From contig NC_034438.1 of the NCBI RefSeq assembly GCF_002078875.1, positions 66,727,404 through 66,791,403 of the forward strand: a stretch of DNA of 64,000 nucleotides. The letters run 5' to 3'. Positions 34,270-47,559 of the stretch are shown here, piece by piece (positions within the stretch are counted from its first letter, which is position 1; the number at the start of each line of letters is the position of its first letter). The position numbers and the translations under genes were made by a program. A model generated the notes under the pieces. That model was not told where the DNA came from. It worked only from the letters and a program-made list of their open reading frames with translations, and searched no databases. The DNA comes from Numida meleagris (Eukaryota > Chordata > Aves > Galliformes > Numididae).

Positions 34270-37040
34270 GTAATACTCAAAAGCACAGAAGAACTTTTAA
34301 TTATAGCTATGGTGGGCTGTACTCGCAGAAGATTGAGCTCATAATTATTAGCATGCTGCTCAGGATACTCACATTTGTTCATTTCCAACATAATGCCCTC
34401 TATTTGATACAAGCTCTCTTGTTCTCCTGTTATAATACTTCAGCGCCAATTGATGGTGTCATAGAGGTCAATATATTGGAGACATTTAGATGCTAAAGAT
34501 AAAACAATGATGGCAAATATATATCTAAGATAGATGGCTATTACTTGGTCTGTACCTCTGATCACGCTAAAATTCAAATTCTAGTATATCATTTTATACT
34601 TTGCCTAATTATACTATTGCTACTATGAACATAGGAAAATGCAATGTGAAAATTAAGAAGATACCCACAAAAACCATAGAAAAACAGTCGCTTTCAAATC
34701 ATGTTTTTCACTTAGTCAAGAGACTGTCACACTAGAAAAAGACAGACAGCAATGGTGCAAAGAACATAGTGAAGAGTAAAGGAATGGTCTAAAAACGTGG
34801 CATATAAGTCCAAGATCAACGAAACCACTGGAAGACATTCTTAGCACATTAAGATATGATTTGGAATAGGAAAATTGTTTTTGCCTGATTTTTACCCTTC
34901 CATTCTTCTAGAAGGCACATACACTCTCCTCATAATACACCAACAAATAGGAAACATTGTTCAGCAGGTATGTGTGAATGACGTATTAGATGTATTTACA
35001 GTACATTGTTCTGTTTGCTTCAGGGCATCATAAAGAGATCCAATACTGTGAATAATTACGTGGATAGGAAATAATATGTTTATATGTGCAAACTATCACA
35101 CCTGAAAAATAAATTCAGCCCAAGAGTAAAGCTTCGGCAAAACTCTTTCCCTACTCAGTGTTCTTCTGCAAGGCAAATTGTTGCTACCAGCCTCAATTCT
35201 GCCTGTGTGATCAGTTGGATTGCATTAGACCTTGTCCACTTGGGAGGGTCCTACCACCATCTCTTGGACCTATCCAGCTGCACTTTAAACCACAGCAGGT
35301 GTCTCTTTCTCATCTCATCATCTCATCAATTACAGGTGGTGATACTTTTGTCTCCTCTACAGTTAACCTGTCTGATCACACTTCCCTGAAGGACCATCCT
35401 TTCCTGCCACACAAGGTCAGTCTGACCTCTTCGTAAGGAAACAAAGCAGAAACTGAGAACAAACAAGAAAATAGATCCTGATTGTCACAGGCTGTGTTTT
35501 GAGAGCTGAATACAGAACTGGCCTCATCATCATCACACTTTTCTCCAAGATGAGGTGGTGATGTCACTAAGGCTGTGAGCAGGAGTCACAGTCTAAAAAG
35601 TGAACTATGCGTATTGCACAGTTTTAAGAGATGCAAGAAGGAAAGACAATGGAAACTTTGTGTTCGTGAAGTGTGCTTACAAACTCGTGTGCAGAAAACA
35701 CTGTATGTTTCAGGACTGATAAGTGCTGAAAGGTGTATCAGCATCATCAAAGATTTGAGGTTGATGATCAGCCTCCTACTGAATTCAGTGGGTCCAGGAC
35801 TTTGCCATTGCCACTTTCCCAAATAAAATAAAATAAAATAAAATAAAATAAAATAAAATAAATAAATACAAATATCCTTACTGTAATAGGGGACAGGCTG
35901 GAAAAGCCTGTCATGGAAGTAGTGTGACAGACAGAATTACGTAACTTATCTATGTTAAAAATAGTAATAATTTCAGCTGAAACCAGTGTAATGTTAGAAG
36001 CAATGAAATAGAAATATACGGGACCCACCTTAAACTTAGGTAGTGTGTTGTCGTACAAATAATCTTATTCGGCCCAAACATCTCTATTTGAGATTATGAG
36101 AGTGAAACTGATACAAAGAGAAAAAAAAATTATATCATCTGCTCCCAGGACATAACAAAATGTATACACTACTAAGAAAACTTTAGAGGCAAAGTTCTAA
36201 TGTCTGCAGTGATACTTCCAAACAGATAAAAGAAATTAGGATGGAAAAAAAAAAAAAAAAGAAAAGAAAGAAGGAAGTCTAATTAAGCAGATCAGGGAAG
36301 CAGATAATCAAGATAGCTATAACATCTTCAGCTAGTGGTCAAAATATACTGTTATACAGCAGTGTGTTGTGTTGATTTTTGCTCCTGTGAAAATCTGAAT
36401 ATGTATACTTGAACTTTTCAAAGTTGCACTGGTGGATAGAACCTATCTTAATGAAAAACATCATCTTTTTTACAAAGGTGCGTGTTTTATGGCATTCCAA
36501 ACTTCTGTTTCTAACAGAAAGGCATTCAAATTCTTGAATATTTCTTAAGTTTTAATATTCATCAACTCGTTGTGCCTCCTTCTTTTAAAAATTTCTACAA
36601 TCTGATTACTGCTGGAGCCTTCAGGAATTTTGAGCAAGAGAAGCATGTTGGACACTTGCATTCAACACGTAAAAATTGTGACTGAAGTAAAACCTAGAAT
36701 GTTCTTGAAGCTGGTCTATCAACTTACACAAATTCTAATCTTTTACTGCACTGGGAAGGTCAGTGATGTTACAAGAGTTTGGAGCATCATTTTTTTTTTC
36801 TTCCGCTACAGAATAACAAATCTAAAGTTAAATAAAGTTAAATTTCAGTAAGAAATACCTTCTGTCCATTTTCAGGCATTTGCCAGCACTCAGTCTAAGC
36901 AGTTTTTAAGTTAAGTGGTGTGAGTTATTTCATTATGATTTGTGTTAATAAGGAGGTACTAACAGATTACCATATAAGGGAAAGACTACAAGCTAATGAA
37001 TACTAACCAAAAAGAGAGAAAGTAGGCATTACGTAGAAAA
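34270..37040. other. AT-rich non-coding stretch, no gene seen
   Basis: Holds only simple repeats: an (AAAAT)n array at 35821-35868 and A-runs near 36121 and 36245. The plus frames at 35084-35436 are not supported as exons. Confidence 0.4.
35818..35868 (+). repeat. (AAAAT)n microsatellite
   Basis: About nine AAAAT (AAATA) pentamers, ending in AATAAATA. Confidence 0.95.
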
Positions 37041-37046
37041 GCAGCT

Positions 37047-37492
37047 TGTGCAACACGCCTAAAGAATGAGCTGGTGGTCCCAGATTAGGAAGAAGACCTT
37101 CACTCCCACCCCAGAAGGACAGGCTTGCGGTCACAAATAAGGAAGAAAACCAAGTTTGCAGTCACAAACAAGGAGGAGACCCTTTACCTTAGAAGGAGCA
37201 ACACTGACCAGAAGTGAGTCCACGCATGCGCAAGATAAAATGGCTGAAGCAATAGACGCTGAAGCAATAATCGGATGATCGGAATTGGGATTGGACATAC
37301 TGTAGATCTTTTTGCAAGTCATTCTTACAAATCATTCTCTATACCCTATAAAAAACCCTAACAGCCCTCCCTTGGGTGTGCGTGTTGGTGGATTGCAAAC
37401 TCCCTGCACACCCAGCGCTGCTTGCTTGCTCTACCATCATATTAAATAAATTTATGCAACAATTGGCAGTTGCTATCGATGAATTTATTACA
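37047..37492 (+). mobile_element. Solo ERV LTR, about 446 bp, with repeated U3 motifs
   Basis: The element starts TGTGCAACACGCC and ends TTATTACA. It has a TATA box (CCCTATAAAAAACC near 37345-37357) and AATAAA at 37445-37450, about 95 bases downstream, which fits U3-R-U5 order on the plus strand. U3 holds three imperfect copies of a GGTC(A/C)CA..A.TAAGGAAGAAGACC-like unit (37076-37098, 37129-37151, 37160-37181). No coding region is adjacent and no target-site duplication is clear, so the exact ends could be off by some bases. Confidence 0.6.
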
Positions 37493-37494
37493 GT

Positions 37495-40400
37495 GGCATT
37501 CAAGATTCCAATTTTGTAAAATTCTTTCATCTTTGAATTTACTCTGCTTGTGAACATCAATTATATATAAAGACTTTAGAAATTAACAGTGTGGGCGGCA
37601 GATGAACAATCCAAAACATGCATCTTTTCTTGCAGTTTATGACTATGTTGTCCTTTTCTTGGTCTGATGGAAGCTGACCAGCCACCAGACAACATGCTCA
37701 CTGTTTCCAGTTCATTAAAATTGATAATATAAAATCAAATCCAGAAACCTTTTTCTACTAGAGGGTACAAGATACAACCTCAGCTTGCTGCTGAAGTCAT
37801 TATTTGTTCCTGACCCAGAGGACTCCACACAGTAAAGACGCCAATAATTCTTGCATATTAAAAAATCTTAAAGTGAGTATCCACTTATCTGACATGTTTG
37901 CTGTCTGTCACGATGCTGAAAAAGAGAAGAGCAATGTGCTTGAGACGCACAGGCAGAGAGACTGATGTTGAAGAATACCCCATGAAATATCCTTGAACTT
38001 ACCACCTTTATCCAAACATGCCCGATCTTGTTTGCAAATGAACATAGCTTCCATCTGGGGCCTAAGATGTTATTAAAATAATTCTTTTTTTTTTCTTTCT
38101 GTTCAGGCTTCTGGGCCACCTGGTGTTGCAGTGTGATACAGAGAACAGCCTCTCCTCTGTTAAGGAGTGGCACTTGCTGAACTTTTCACTGCAGCCCGGC
38201 TCCAGAATCACGGGAGGAGACACTCCTGACAAGTCAGTGCAGCTCCCCAGGAACAGCAGGAGTCCCTGCTCAGATTTCACAGAAGGTCAGAGCTCCAGAA
38301 TCAGGCAGCAAATGAACCCAGTCATAGTGTTTATTTAACTGTTTAATTATCTTACTGTAGTCCAGAAGCCAGTTCTGAGCATCTGGGAAGGGAGCAGGAT
38401 AAGGACTGGCAGTTTGGGGAACAGAGGACCTCTTTTCATTTCTACTTCTAATTGCTGTTTGCTCTGTGCATAGCTATTTCTTAGGCTAAATAAGAAATTA
38501 CTACATATTACTACAGTATTTTTGCATAATATTTTATTTTATAGTCCTAAATATGACTATGTACATGCACACAGTTTGTACAAATTAAAGTCAGGTTTAC
38601 ATTACAAATCTAATTCTGTTCCTATTTGAAGCTGGGAAGCAAATACAGCTTGCCTTGTGTGCCATGTGTTTCTTTTGCCGACTATTTAGCACGGCGTTTT
38701 CAATGATTCCTGCTAAATACCCTACTGTTGCAGCTGCTTTTTTTTTTTTTTTCATCAAGGAATGTAACTGGAAACTCCTCTGAGAGGAATGTAATTGTTT
38801 GGACTTCATTTTGAGAACAGGCTATTACCAAACATAGGAAAGACCTGAGCCAGAAATGATGATTGTTTGTGAATTAAAGGCTTTGAGTATCTGTAAGCTA
38901 GCAGAAAAGGAAATCACAGCAGGAGTTTGGCTAGGAAGATGTGCTTGCGGGTCCCTGTTTAGGAGAGGGTCAAAATCTGACATAACATGGCAGAGTATGA
39001 GGAATCCTACCACTCCTTTAGTCTTCAGTAGCCAGACAAGACACAGTCATGACGAAAAAAAATGACAATCGGGTCTCTGATTATCTTGTCATGAGATACA
39101 GAAGTCTGAGTGCAGGCACCTTCGTGAAAGCAAAAGGCAAAACAAGATCAGGCTGTGTTTGCTGGCTTCCTGCACTGGTGCAATTCTTCATGCAGACCAC
39201 AGAACTCCAGGAGACGACTGGCATTTTCAGAATTTTTAACTACGAGGTCTGATTTTGCATCCAGTATCTGTAATCAGGCCTTTTAAAGCCGTATCAGGTT
39301 GAATAGTAAACTGTAAGGCTACTCATAATGTGGTATTTCTCATATGCTTCAATTTTGACACAATGTTTTTCTTTCCTTCTAAGTGAGCATGTGAAGTGAA
39401 ACTCTTGACATTTCCTAAGAAGGTTTAATGAAACATTTTCTTTAAAAATACTGAAATGACTTAATCAAAAGACCATTGTATTCTACCAGAGCTCACGAGC
39501 CTTAAGAAACACAACTGATTTTCCTTTTTTAGACAAAATCACTGCAATTGTTTATCAGCACAGTGATAAATATATTTCTGTTGAAAGCATGAGTAACAGC
39601 ATTTTTGAAAAACAAATGTAATTTGTTTTCCATGAGAAGACGTGAATCATTCTTGAGTTCTGAAAATCTTGGGCAATAACTTGTTCAATGCCTGGAACTT
39701 AACTAAACAGGAGTAAGCATGTATGCTCCCCAGGCATCTGCAATATGTTTATAATCAGTATATACTACCTGTTCTGTAGGCTCCTTCCCCTTCAATTGTC
39801 TTCCAGACTACTTGTAAAAAAGTTGTTTTCTGCACAGTTTCTCATTGAGCAGCAACTACCTCCTTAACCTAAAGTTTCTGGGACACACTGAGTTTTCTGA
39901 GTTCTCTTGGTGTCAAGAGTGAAATAAATCAAAACAAAAATGAATCAAAAGTGATGTAACAAGAAGAAAAGAAAAGCTGAAAAATAAACAACAATAAAAC
40001 AAGAAAAAGCTTTGGCATCTTTCAAGATCAGCTGTTCCACAGAGCATAGTACAAGCTGGCAGTCTTCTTAACACTACATGTTAGAAAGAAAAAGAGCTAA
40101 AAATACCCTGACAGTCAGCACATAAAAGAGGATGGGTGGCAAAAGATTCCGTTGTCCTGATGGGCTGGTGGGAGGAGTAGTCACTGAAGACAACTGTCTG
40201 TGGACTTCTGCTGAAGGCCCTGCTGTGCTGTTTTTACCAACTTTGTTTGCCCACCACTGTACCTACAATAATGAAAAACAATCAGCATGTTCAGATTCAT
40301 TTCTAAAATTAACACTCAATATATTGCAGTGTGGATATTAAGCAAAAGTGGATGTTCGTATGTTATGACAACAGACTTATGGATGGCACTTGTGATTCGG

Positions 40401-43400
40401 GGATGGTGAGATCTGCTGGTCATAAAAGTGGGAACTCTCTGTGTCCCTAAGAGACACTAATATATTTTAACCACTAGACACATTCTTTGGCTTGGTTTAT
40501 TTTTTACATATCCCAGAACACAGCACCAGAAACCAATGTAAAGTATTCTGCTTCAGTGAGAGATTTGCCTTGTAACTGTCTGACAATATACAGTTCATAG
40601 CCTTAATGGGTAGGTTACAATCCTCATCCAAAACGAGTGCCGGTAAAATACATCCTCTACTGTCCATTTTGTTACTGAATGTCTCCTGAACTCACTTTAA
40701 AGATATCTTGGTCCTTATTGTATTATCTTCATCCTTACCCTGAGCAGGCAGAAGCAGAGCATGCTCTGCTGTAGCTCTGGTGACTGTGTTGTGCCTATGT
40801 GGATGTCTCATACTGTGTGTTCTATGTGTGAACATTGTCATAGGTGGTCCAACCAGCCACTTGTAACCATGGACAGCTCCCCAGGAGTCCTACCGCTATT
40901 GACGTTTTTGCAAAAATAACCACGCTTTTTGCCTGTCTTTCAAATTTGAACACCTAGTCAGTGTATCTTAATGCACTAAATTTTGCTCAGTGATTATCCT
41001 AGTAGCTTTGATGACATTTCAGTACCCATCTGGATTTGATATTTAATTACTGAACAATCCCTTTGATATTGCTAAGCTACTTGCAAAGTAACCAATTATA
41101 ATTGGAAAAAATGACCTGTGGACTTTTCTTCTTTTTTCATGTTCTCTGCAGCAGTAAATTCCACAGAATAAATAAATATCATCTCTGTTTGTTTTTAATA
41201 ACAGTTCATTTTGTTTTTCTTTTTCATTGCATTAATAACATTTTTTTCAGATGAAAGTACTGCCTTTTCAGCAACATACTTAAGCTTACGGATGACATTT
41301 AGCATGGGATCAAAACCCAGAGGTTTCAACAGGAACAAAAATTATGCTTAAAATCAAAGATTTATGTGAATAGGAGTGGAGTGCTGAAATACTTACAGAT
41401 TGAGAGTTATTCCTCCTTTAATTAGATGCAGGCTGTCTGAAAATCAGCCAGCAAAATGCATTTTAGAATGGTATCTATGTGTGTGGAAACCATCCCTTGA
41501 GGAAATGTATACAGACACACATGTATGCACACACAGACTCAGAAACATATCTATATATTTGACATAGATACATAGAAGAGGATACCACCATTTATACCTG
41601 CATAGTCTGTAAAAGTGATGTAATAATGTATCTGAGTGTTTCCCATTCTTTCTCTTTACCATTCTTCTGGCTGTTTTGAAGAGAAGCTTGAGACAAAGAG
41701 CTGCTCTCATGGGAAAGTGCAGGAGAAGAAGTCTGTAGGTATGCTACCCATAATTTGTCTTTCATTTCTTCAGGGGATGGGTATGTTAGGAAACTGGAGT
41801 TTTTCTTTTCTAACACAGAGCATCATCCTAACTGCTGAGATTTGTTTATGGGCAGGATCAAAGCAAAATGACTTTCACCTACTATTGAGTTTGCTTTTGT
41901 TTTTTTGGAAGGGGGTTATTTTCCAACATTTAAAAGAGTGGCTACTTCAGTTATCTCTGGCAAAATAGACAATATCTAAGTGAAGAATCATCTTAGAGCT
42001 GAATAAGGGGGATTCAGTCTGAACTGATTTACCCCAAGCATTAACGTTGAACAAGGCATAAAGAACTTTGTCAGGAATGCTATATATCAGTAGCATTTCT
42101 TTCATGGAAATATTCCACCTGAAACTATTGCAGGCACTTTTATTGTTCACACAACAAATTTTGTTCATTTCTTTGACCTCTCCAATAGATGCCCAATAAG
42201 GTTATTTGTGAATCAGAAATAAAAATGACACCAAACACTGCTATATTGGAATAAAGCATCGTATTTGAATTGAGCTGCCAGACCAAAATAATTGTGCAGT
42301 CATTTTTATTTTATGTTTCAAGATCAGCTCTGATGAGTACTGCTGGTCAACAACAAGGACAAAACAAAAATCTTGGGAAAAGAAATGAAAATGATGCTAA
42401 ACTGAAGCCTAGTTTTTGAATCAGTACATGCAAATTGTTTGTGCAGTGATGTCTGTTAGACCTTTTTAGGTATCCATGTCTCATAAGGCTAGGCAAAAGG
42501 CAGTCATGTCGATAGCTTATCTTGCCATCTCTTTAGCATATATGCTTTTTCAAGATACTGCTTTGTTAATAGTGGGATGTTGAGATCTTGGTTTTTTCAA
42601 CATTTGGGAGTTTGGTGGACCAAAAATTGGATTTCTTCCCATAATTTGAAATTACTTATTTCTTGCAGCTCCCAAGTGAACTGTACCTTTCTTAGCAGCT
42701 TTAATTCTCTTCTCATTTGTGCTATATTTCAATTAAAAAGCAGAGCATTTCTGACCTGTATGGCACATTTTGCCTCATTTTATTTTCCCTGGCGTTATAG
42801 AGAGAAGTAGCACCTCTTGCCAGAACAAGCCTCCTCATACAAACAGAAAAAGAAGAAGAAGAAGAAGAAGAAGAAAATAAATAAAGAAATGTCAGAAAAG
42901 ACCTATGCACCCTGAACTTGGAGCAGATTTATCAGTGATCCATGGGGTAGTTCTGGTTTCTTTGAAGTATTAAATACAGCAGCTACAAACGGCAACATGA
43001 GCAAGAGCCAGGCTGCTTCCTGCAGACATGGCCAATTACAAGGAGAGAGCCAACACAAAAGATCACTATTAGTATAGCCTGAGATTTTCAAAGTGACTTC
43101 AGAGTGTCAGGTACACTGCCTATTTCGAGCATCTCTGAGAGTGGCTTACCAGCACACCACTCCATAAGGCAGCAGTAGCTCCCAGCACACACGTAGTAAT
43201 CTCCTCAGAGATTAAAATACTGTTCTTCAGCTGAAGGAAATATGTCTGTTGTGAAGAAAAACCAATGCAGATCAAAGGGAAAAAATGGAGTGAGCAGTTC
43301 TTTCTCATAGCACTCAGAGCAGACCCAAAGAAAGCCTAACATTTATTTTGCAGGTGGAAATAACACATCAGTAATAGAATGCTAATTGCTGTTGAGGTTA

Positions 43401-45400
43401 ATGGTGTTGTCATCATAAATATATTTGAAGGCTGGTGAAAAAAAGCACAATAAAGCTGTCATAAAACAGCTGGGACTAGTTTTCTATGATAAATTTGTCC
43501 ACTTTATTTTTGCAAGCACAGAGAGAATGGTATTTACCTTTTTTGTGTGGTAGATAACGTCCTTCTGTCACAGTGTGTTCTTACTAGGAAGTCAGTAAAT
43601 GATAACATCTCTGCAGGATTTCCTCATTGTTTGTTATCCTACCGTGCTCTTTCCCAAGGCATAGTATGGATTCAGCAATTATTTCATGGATCATGCTAAC
43701 CCCAGGAAAGAACTGCAAGATATTTAAATCTCAATAACTTTCCTGTATATTACTTTATAATGGGTAGTTCCACATGACTTCTGCCTCTTTAGAAGCAGCT
43801 TTTTCCATTAAGCCAAAGGGAATTTTGTTATTGGAGCGAACTGTCTGGACTCATGGTTCATTTCTTTATGAAGAAGTTCACAAATAAATCATAAAAACTT
43901 ACATTATATATAACATTTATAATCTTTTTTCAAATGATACAAAAAATCAGAAAGCATTCAAAAATTGTATTCTTAAGCTTTGAATGAAGTATTAATGGAT
44001 TTTTCAGTTACACTGCTTAAAAAGCTCTGTCAGTGGCACATAAGTAAACAAAATGTCTATTTAATATTCTTTTAGAGCCTGAGACCCTGAGTATCCAAGT
44101 GGAATTATTAAAGAAAAGACAATTAACGCAGAAGGAAGTGAGTAGTGTTATGTTTTTCAGTGGGAATGTTCTGTGCTTCTGTTGGAACTGTTCTTAGTAC
44201 TCTGCATTATGTTCTTACAAATTAAATAAAAATCCTGGACTGAGAAAATGCTCAAACTTGTGGATTATCATTTTTTAAACTCAGTTTGTCTATGGAATGA
44301 ACCTTTGGTTTCCTGAAGACTTCCTTTGCACCCAAGAAGTTATGAATCCTTTCAGAATTGATATTAAAAGATGGATGGCCTTGCATGGTACATCACAATG
44401 TACCTTGAATTACATCACAAATATGTAATGCAGTTTCTTCTAGTAGTCACTGCCTTCTCAGCTATCTGAAGACATTTTAGATCCAAAAAGCTATCCGAGG
44501 TTGCACAACCTCTTGTGCAGCTGATTCACTTTCATATTTTGTAAAAACACTGTGCAAGCATTTTGTAACAGGCAATGTCACAACTTGCGTAGATTGTTTT
44601 GCTGTTCTCAGATGCATAATGAAGCGTGTCTGTTTGACATATGAGAACAAAGTTACATTGATGCTCTGTTTGAGAAAAGAAAAACAGACATGGCATGAAT
44701 ATTGACAAAGCAGAGTATTTTTAATTCTAGTCCAGTGAATTTTTTCATATTGTACAGACTACTTTAGAACAGCTAGTGACTTGGCAATAATTATTTTACA
44801 TATTTCTTGTCATCAGCATGTGAAAGTACAATACATTTGTCAGTTTCTCACATAACTACTTTTTCGTTATGGTCTCCTTTACTTTTTTTAACCTTCCTTT
44901 GCTCCCCTGTATATTCCCTTCCCTACCCAGGTTCCTCATCTTTCTTAAAAGTTCATTTTTGCTGAGATATGCACAGTGAATCAAGATGATTTATACTCTC
45001 CTGTACCCGCCTCCTAGTCTCATTAAAATATTTAAAACTGGATCAGAAATCAAAATGTCTTGTTGGATGCAAGTGTTAGTAAATAACAGCTGTGGAAAAA
45101 ATGTCCTCATTTAAATTAGGGGAGGAAGGTTTAAAATACCCTTCCTACAAGAGCAGATGCACAGACTTATGTGTTTAAATTGTTGCTGTATGGAAAGGTA
45201 TTTTCCTGGTTTCAACTTTTACACTACTTAATTTTCTTTGTTGTCATAAAACAGAAAAAAAAAAAAATTAAGGTAGAGAAAATAAAAATTACTGTCTGAT
45301 CTTTAGACCTCCTGCAAGACAAAATTGAGAACTATTATTATTAATAATAATATTAATATTTAAATCCAAACAAAAAAATAACTGTGATTGGTGAAAATCA
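37495..45400. other. AT-rich non-coding stretch, no gene seen
   Basis: About 7.9 kb without a recognisable exon, RNA gene or transposon. It contains an (AAG)n repeat at 42849-42874, A/T homopolymer runs (e.g. near 38090, 38740, 45252) and only short unsupported frames. It could be intergenic or part of a very long intron. Confidence 0.35.
42849..42874 (+). repeat. (AAG)n microsatellite
   Basis: Eight AGA/AAG trinucleotides in an uninterrupted run. Confidence 0.92.
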
Positions 45401-45404
45401 CTCA

Positions 45405-46025
45405 GAATCACAGAATTGTAGGGTTTGGAAGGGACCTCTGGAGAACATCCAGTCCAGTTTCCCTGCCAAAGCAGTTTCCCTACTGTAGGTTACCCAGGAA
45501 AGTGTCTAGGAGAGTTTTGAATATCTCCAGAGGAGATTCCACAACCTCTAGGCAGCCTGTTCCAGTGCTCTGCCACCCTCAAAACATAGAAGCTCTTTCT
45601 CATGTTGGTATGGAACTTGCTGCAGCCACATTTGTGCCCATTCCCCCTTGTTCTGTCACTGGGTAATGCAGAAGAGGGCCTTGTACCATCAGCTTGAATC
45701 CCACCCTGTAGGTATTTTTAAGTATTGATAAGATCTCCTTTCAGTCTTCTCCAGTCTAGATCTTGGAAACACAATACTCCAGAGATGGCCAACCCAAGGC
45801 AGAGAGGGGGAGGATCACCTCTCTCACTCTACTGGCCATGTTCTTCTTAATGCACCCCAGGATACCACTGGCCTTCATGGCCAAGAGGGCACACTGCTGG
45901 CTCACGGTCAGCCTGCTGTCCACCAGGACACGTAAGTCCTTCTCTGCAGGGCACCATTCCACCATAACAGCCCCTAAGCTGTACTGATGCATGTGAGTGT
46001 TCCTGCCCAGGCACTGGGGAGCCCC
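45405..46025 (-). mobile_element. CR1 LINE, 3' part (first of an inverted cluster)
   Basis: The plus strand shows the reverse complement of CR1: GAATCACAGAATTGTAGGG, TTTGGAAGGGACCTCTGGAG, CAGCCTGTTCCAGTGCTCTG, and further right CTTCATGGCCAAGAGGGCAC with ACTGCTGGCTCACGGTCAGC. About 620 bases remain, 5' truncated. The minus-strand frame 45756-46199 is partly CR1 ORF2 C-terminus (e.g. QQCALLAMKASGILGCIKK). Confidence 0.9.
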
Positions 46026-46279
46026 TGCCCACCCCTTCTGGGCAGACCCCCAGTAGCCCTCTGCCTGGCAGTGGGGAGCTGCGCACAGGGGTATTTTCTT
46101 CTCATCTGGCTCCCCCAAGTTAGGGGCCTCCTCCTTCCCTTTGGACATGGATGGCATTGATGGTGAGAAATGAGAGTCCCTGCTCTCTCTGTACCTCACC
46201 AGGCTGCACTGAGCATGGCCCTAGCCCAGAAGGCTTTGATCTGCTCCCAGATCTGCAGGTCACAGTGGCAACACTACGG

Positions 46280-46485
46280 GCTTGGGGAAAGCTACAGTGT
46301 CTGGAAAGCTGCATGGAGGAGAAAATTCTGGGGGTGCTGATCAGTGTTTGGCTGAATATGTGCCAGCAGTGTTCCCAGGTGGCCAAGAAGGCCAACAGCA
46401 TACTGGCTTGCATAAGAAATAATAAAGCCAAAAGGAGCAGGGAGATGATCATCTCTCTCTGCTCCTGGCAATGGCAAGTAGCTCT
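46280..46485 (+). mobile_element. CR1 LINE fragment in opposite orientation
   Basis: GTGCCAGCAGTGTTCCCAGG, TGGCCAAGAAGGCCAACAGC and AAAGGAGCAGGGAGATGATC read as CR1 ORF2 C-terminus in the plus direction. It is bounded on both sides by minus-oriented CR1 copies and has lost its own 3' end. Confidence 0.8.
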
Positions 46486-46617
46486 CAGAGGAAGGGCAGA
46501 ACAAAGAACATGGGAAAGGCCAGGGTTTTAAACTGAGCTGACACAGGGCAGGCAAGAGGGCCAGAAAATGCACCTTTGTCCACCAGCTGTGCCAGGGCCC
46601 TCCTTCTCCAGCCAGGC

Positions 46618-47550
46618 CAAGGGGATGGATTGTAGAGGTTGGAAGGGACCTCTGGAGATCATCCAGTTCAACCCTCCTGCTAAAGGAAGTTGCCTAGAAT
46701 AGGAAAGGTGTCCAGGCAGGTTTTTAATGTCTCTAGAGAAGGAGACTTTACAATCTCTCTGGGCTGCCTGTTCCAGTGCTCTGTTTTCCTCTAAGTCAAC
46801 AATGTTTTCCTTATGTTCAAATGGAACTTACTGAGTTCCAGCTTGTGCCCTTTACTCCTTGTTGTGTTGCTGGGCACAACCAAAAAGAGCCTGGCCTCAT
46901 CATCTTTCTAGCCCTCTGCTGGACTTTATTCTCTGTCTTTCTTGAACTGGGGAGCACAGTATTTCAGAGGTGGCCTCCCCAGGGCAGAGAAGAGGGGGGG
47001 ATCATCTCTCTCACTCTGCTGGCCACACTCTTTCCAATGTACCCCAGAATACCATTGGCTTTCATGGCCAAGAGGGCACTCTACTGGCTCATGGCCAACT
47101 TACTGTCTACCAGGACATATAAGTCCTTCTCTGCAGAGCTCCTTTCCAACAGATCAGCCCCTAACCTGTCCTGTTGTGTGGGGTTATTTCTCCCCAAGTG
47201 TAGCATTCTACACTTGCCCTTGTTGAACCTCATCAGCTTCTCTCTGCCCAGCTCTCCAGCCTGCCTAGAACTTGCTGAACAGCAGTACAACTTTCTGGTG
47301 TGTCAGCCACTCCACCTAGCTACATATCATCAGCAGACTTGCTGGGGGTGGACTCTACCCCTTCATCCAGATCACTGATGAAGATGCTGAACAAGACCAG
47401 ACCTAGTACCAACCCCCAGGGAACAGTGCTTGCTACAGGCCTCCAGCTGGACTCTGCTGTTGACCACAACACACTAAGCTCTGCCAGTCTGTCAGTTCTC
47501 GATCCACCTCAATGCACACTTATCTATCCCATACCACCAAATATTAGAAA
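46618..47550 (-). mobile_element. CR1 LINE, about 930 bp (third of the inverted cluster)
   Basis: The 3' side is at left (TAGAGGTTGGAAGGGACC, TCTGGAGATCATCCAGTTC), followed by the reverse complement of ORF2 C-terminal sequence (GGCTTTCATGGCCAAGAGGG, CACTTGCCCTTGTTGAACCT), running out near 47550 at a remnant of the RT region (ATCACTGATGAAGATGCTGA). It is the same subfamily type as the copy at 45405. The 200-aa plus-strand frame over it is antisense. Confidence 0.9.
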
Positions 47551-47559
47551 ATGAATAAA

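Noticed and set aside
46776..47378. Plus-strand ORF of 200 aa
   Set aside because: It is antisense to a CR1 LINE.
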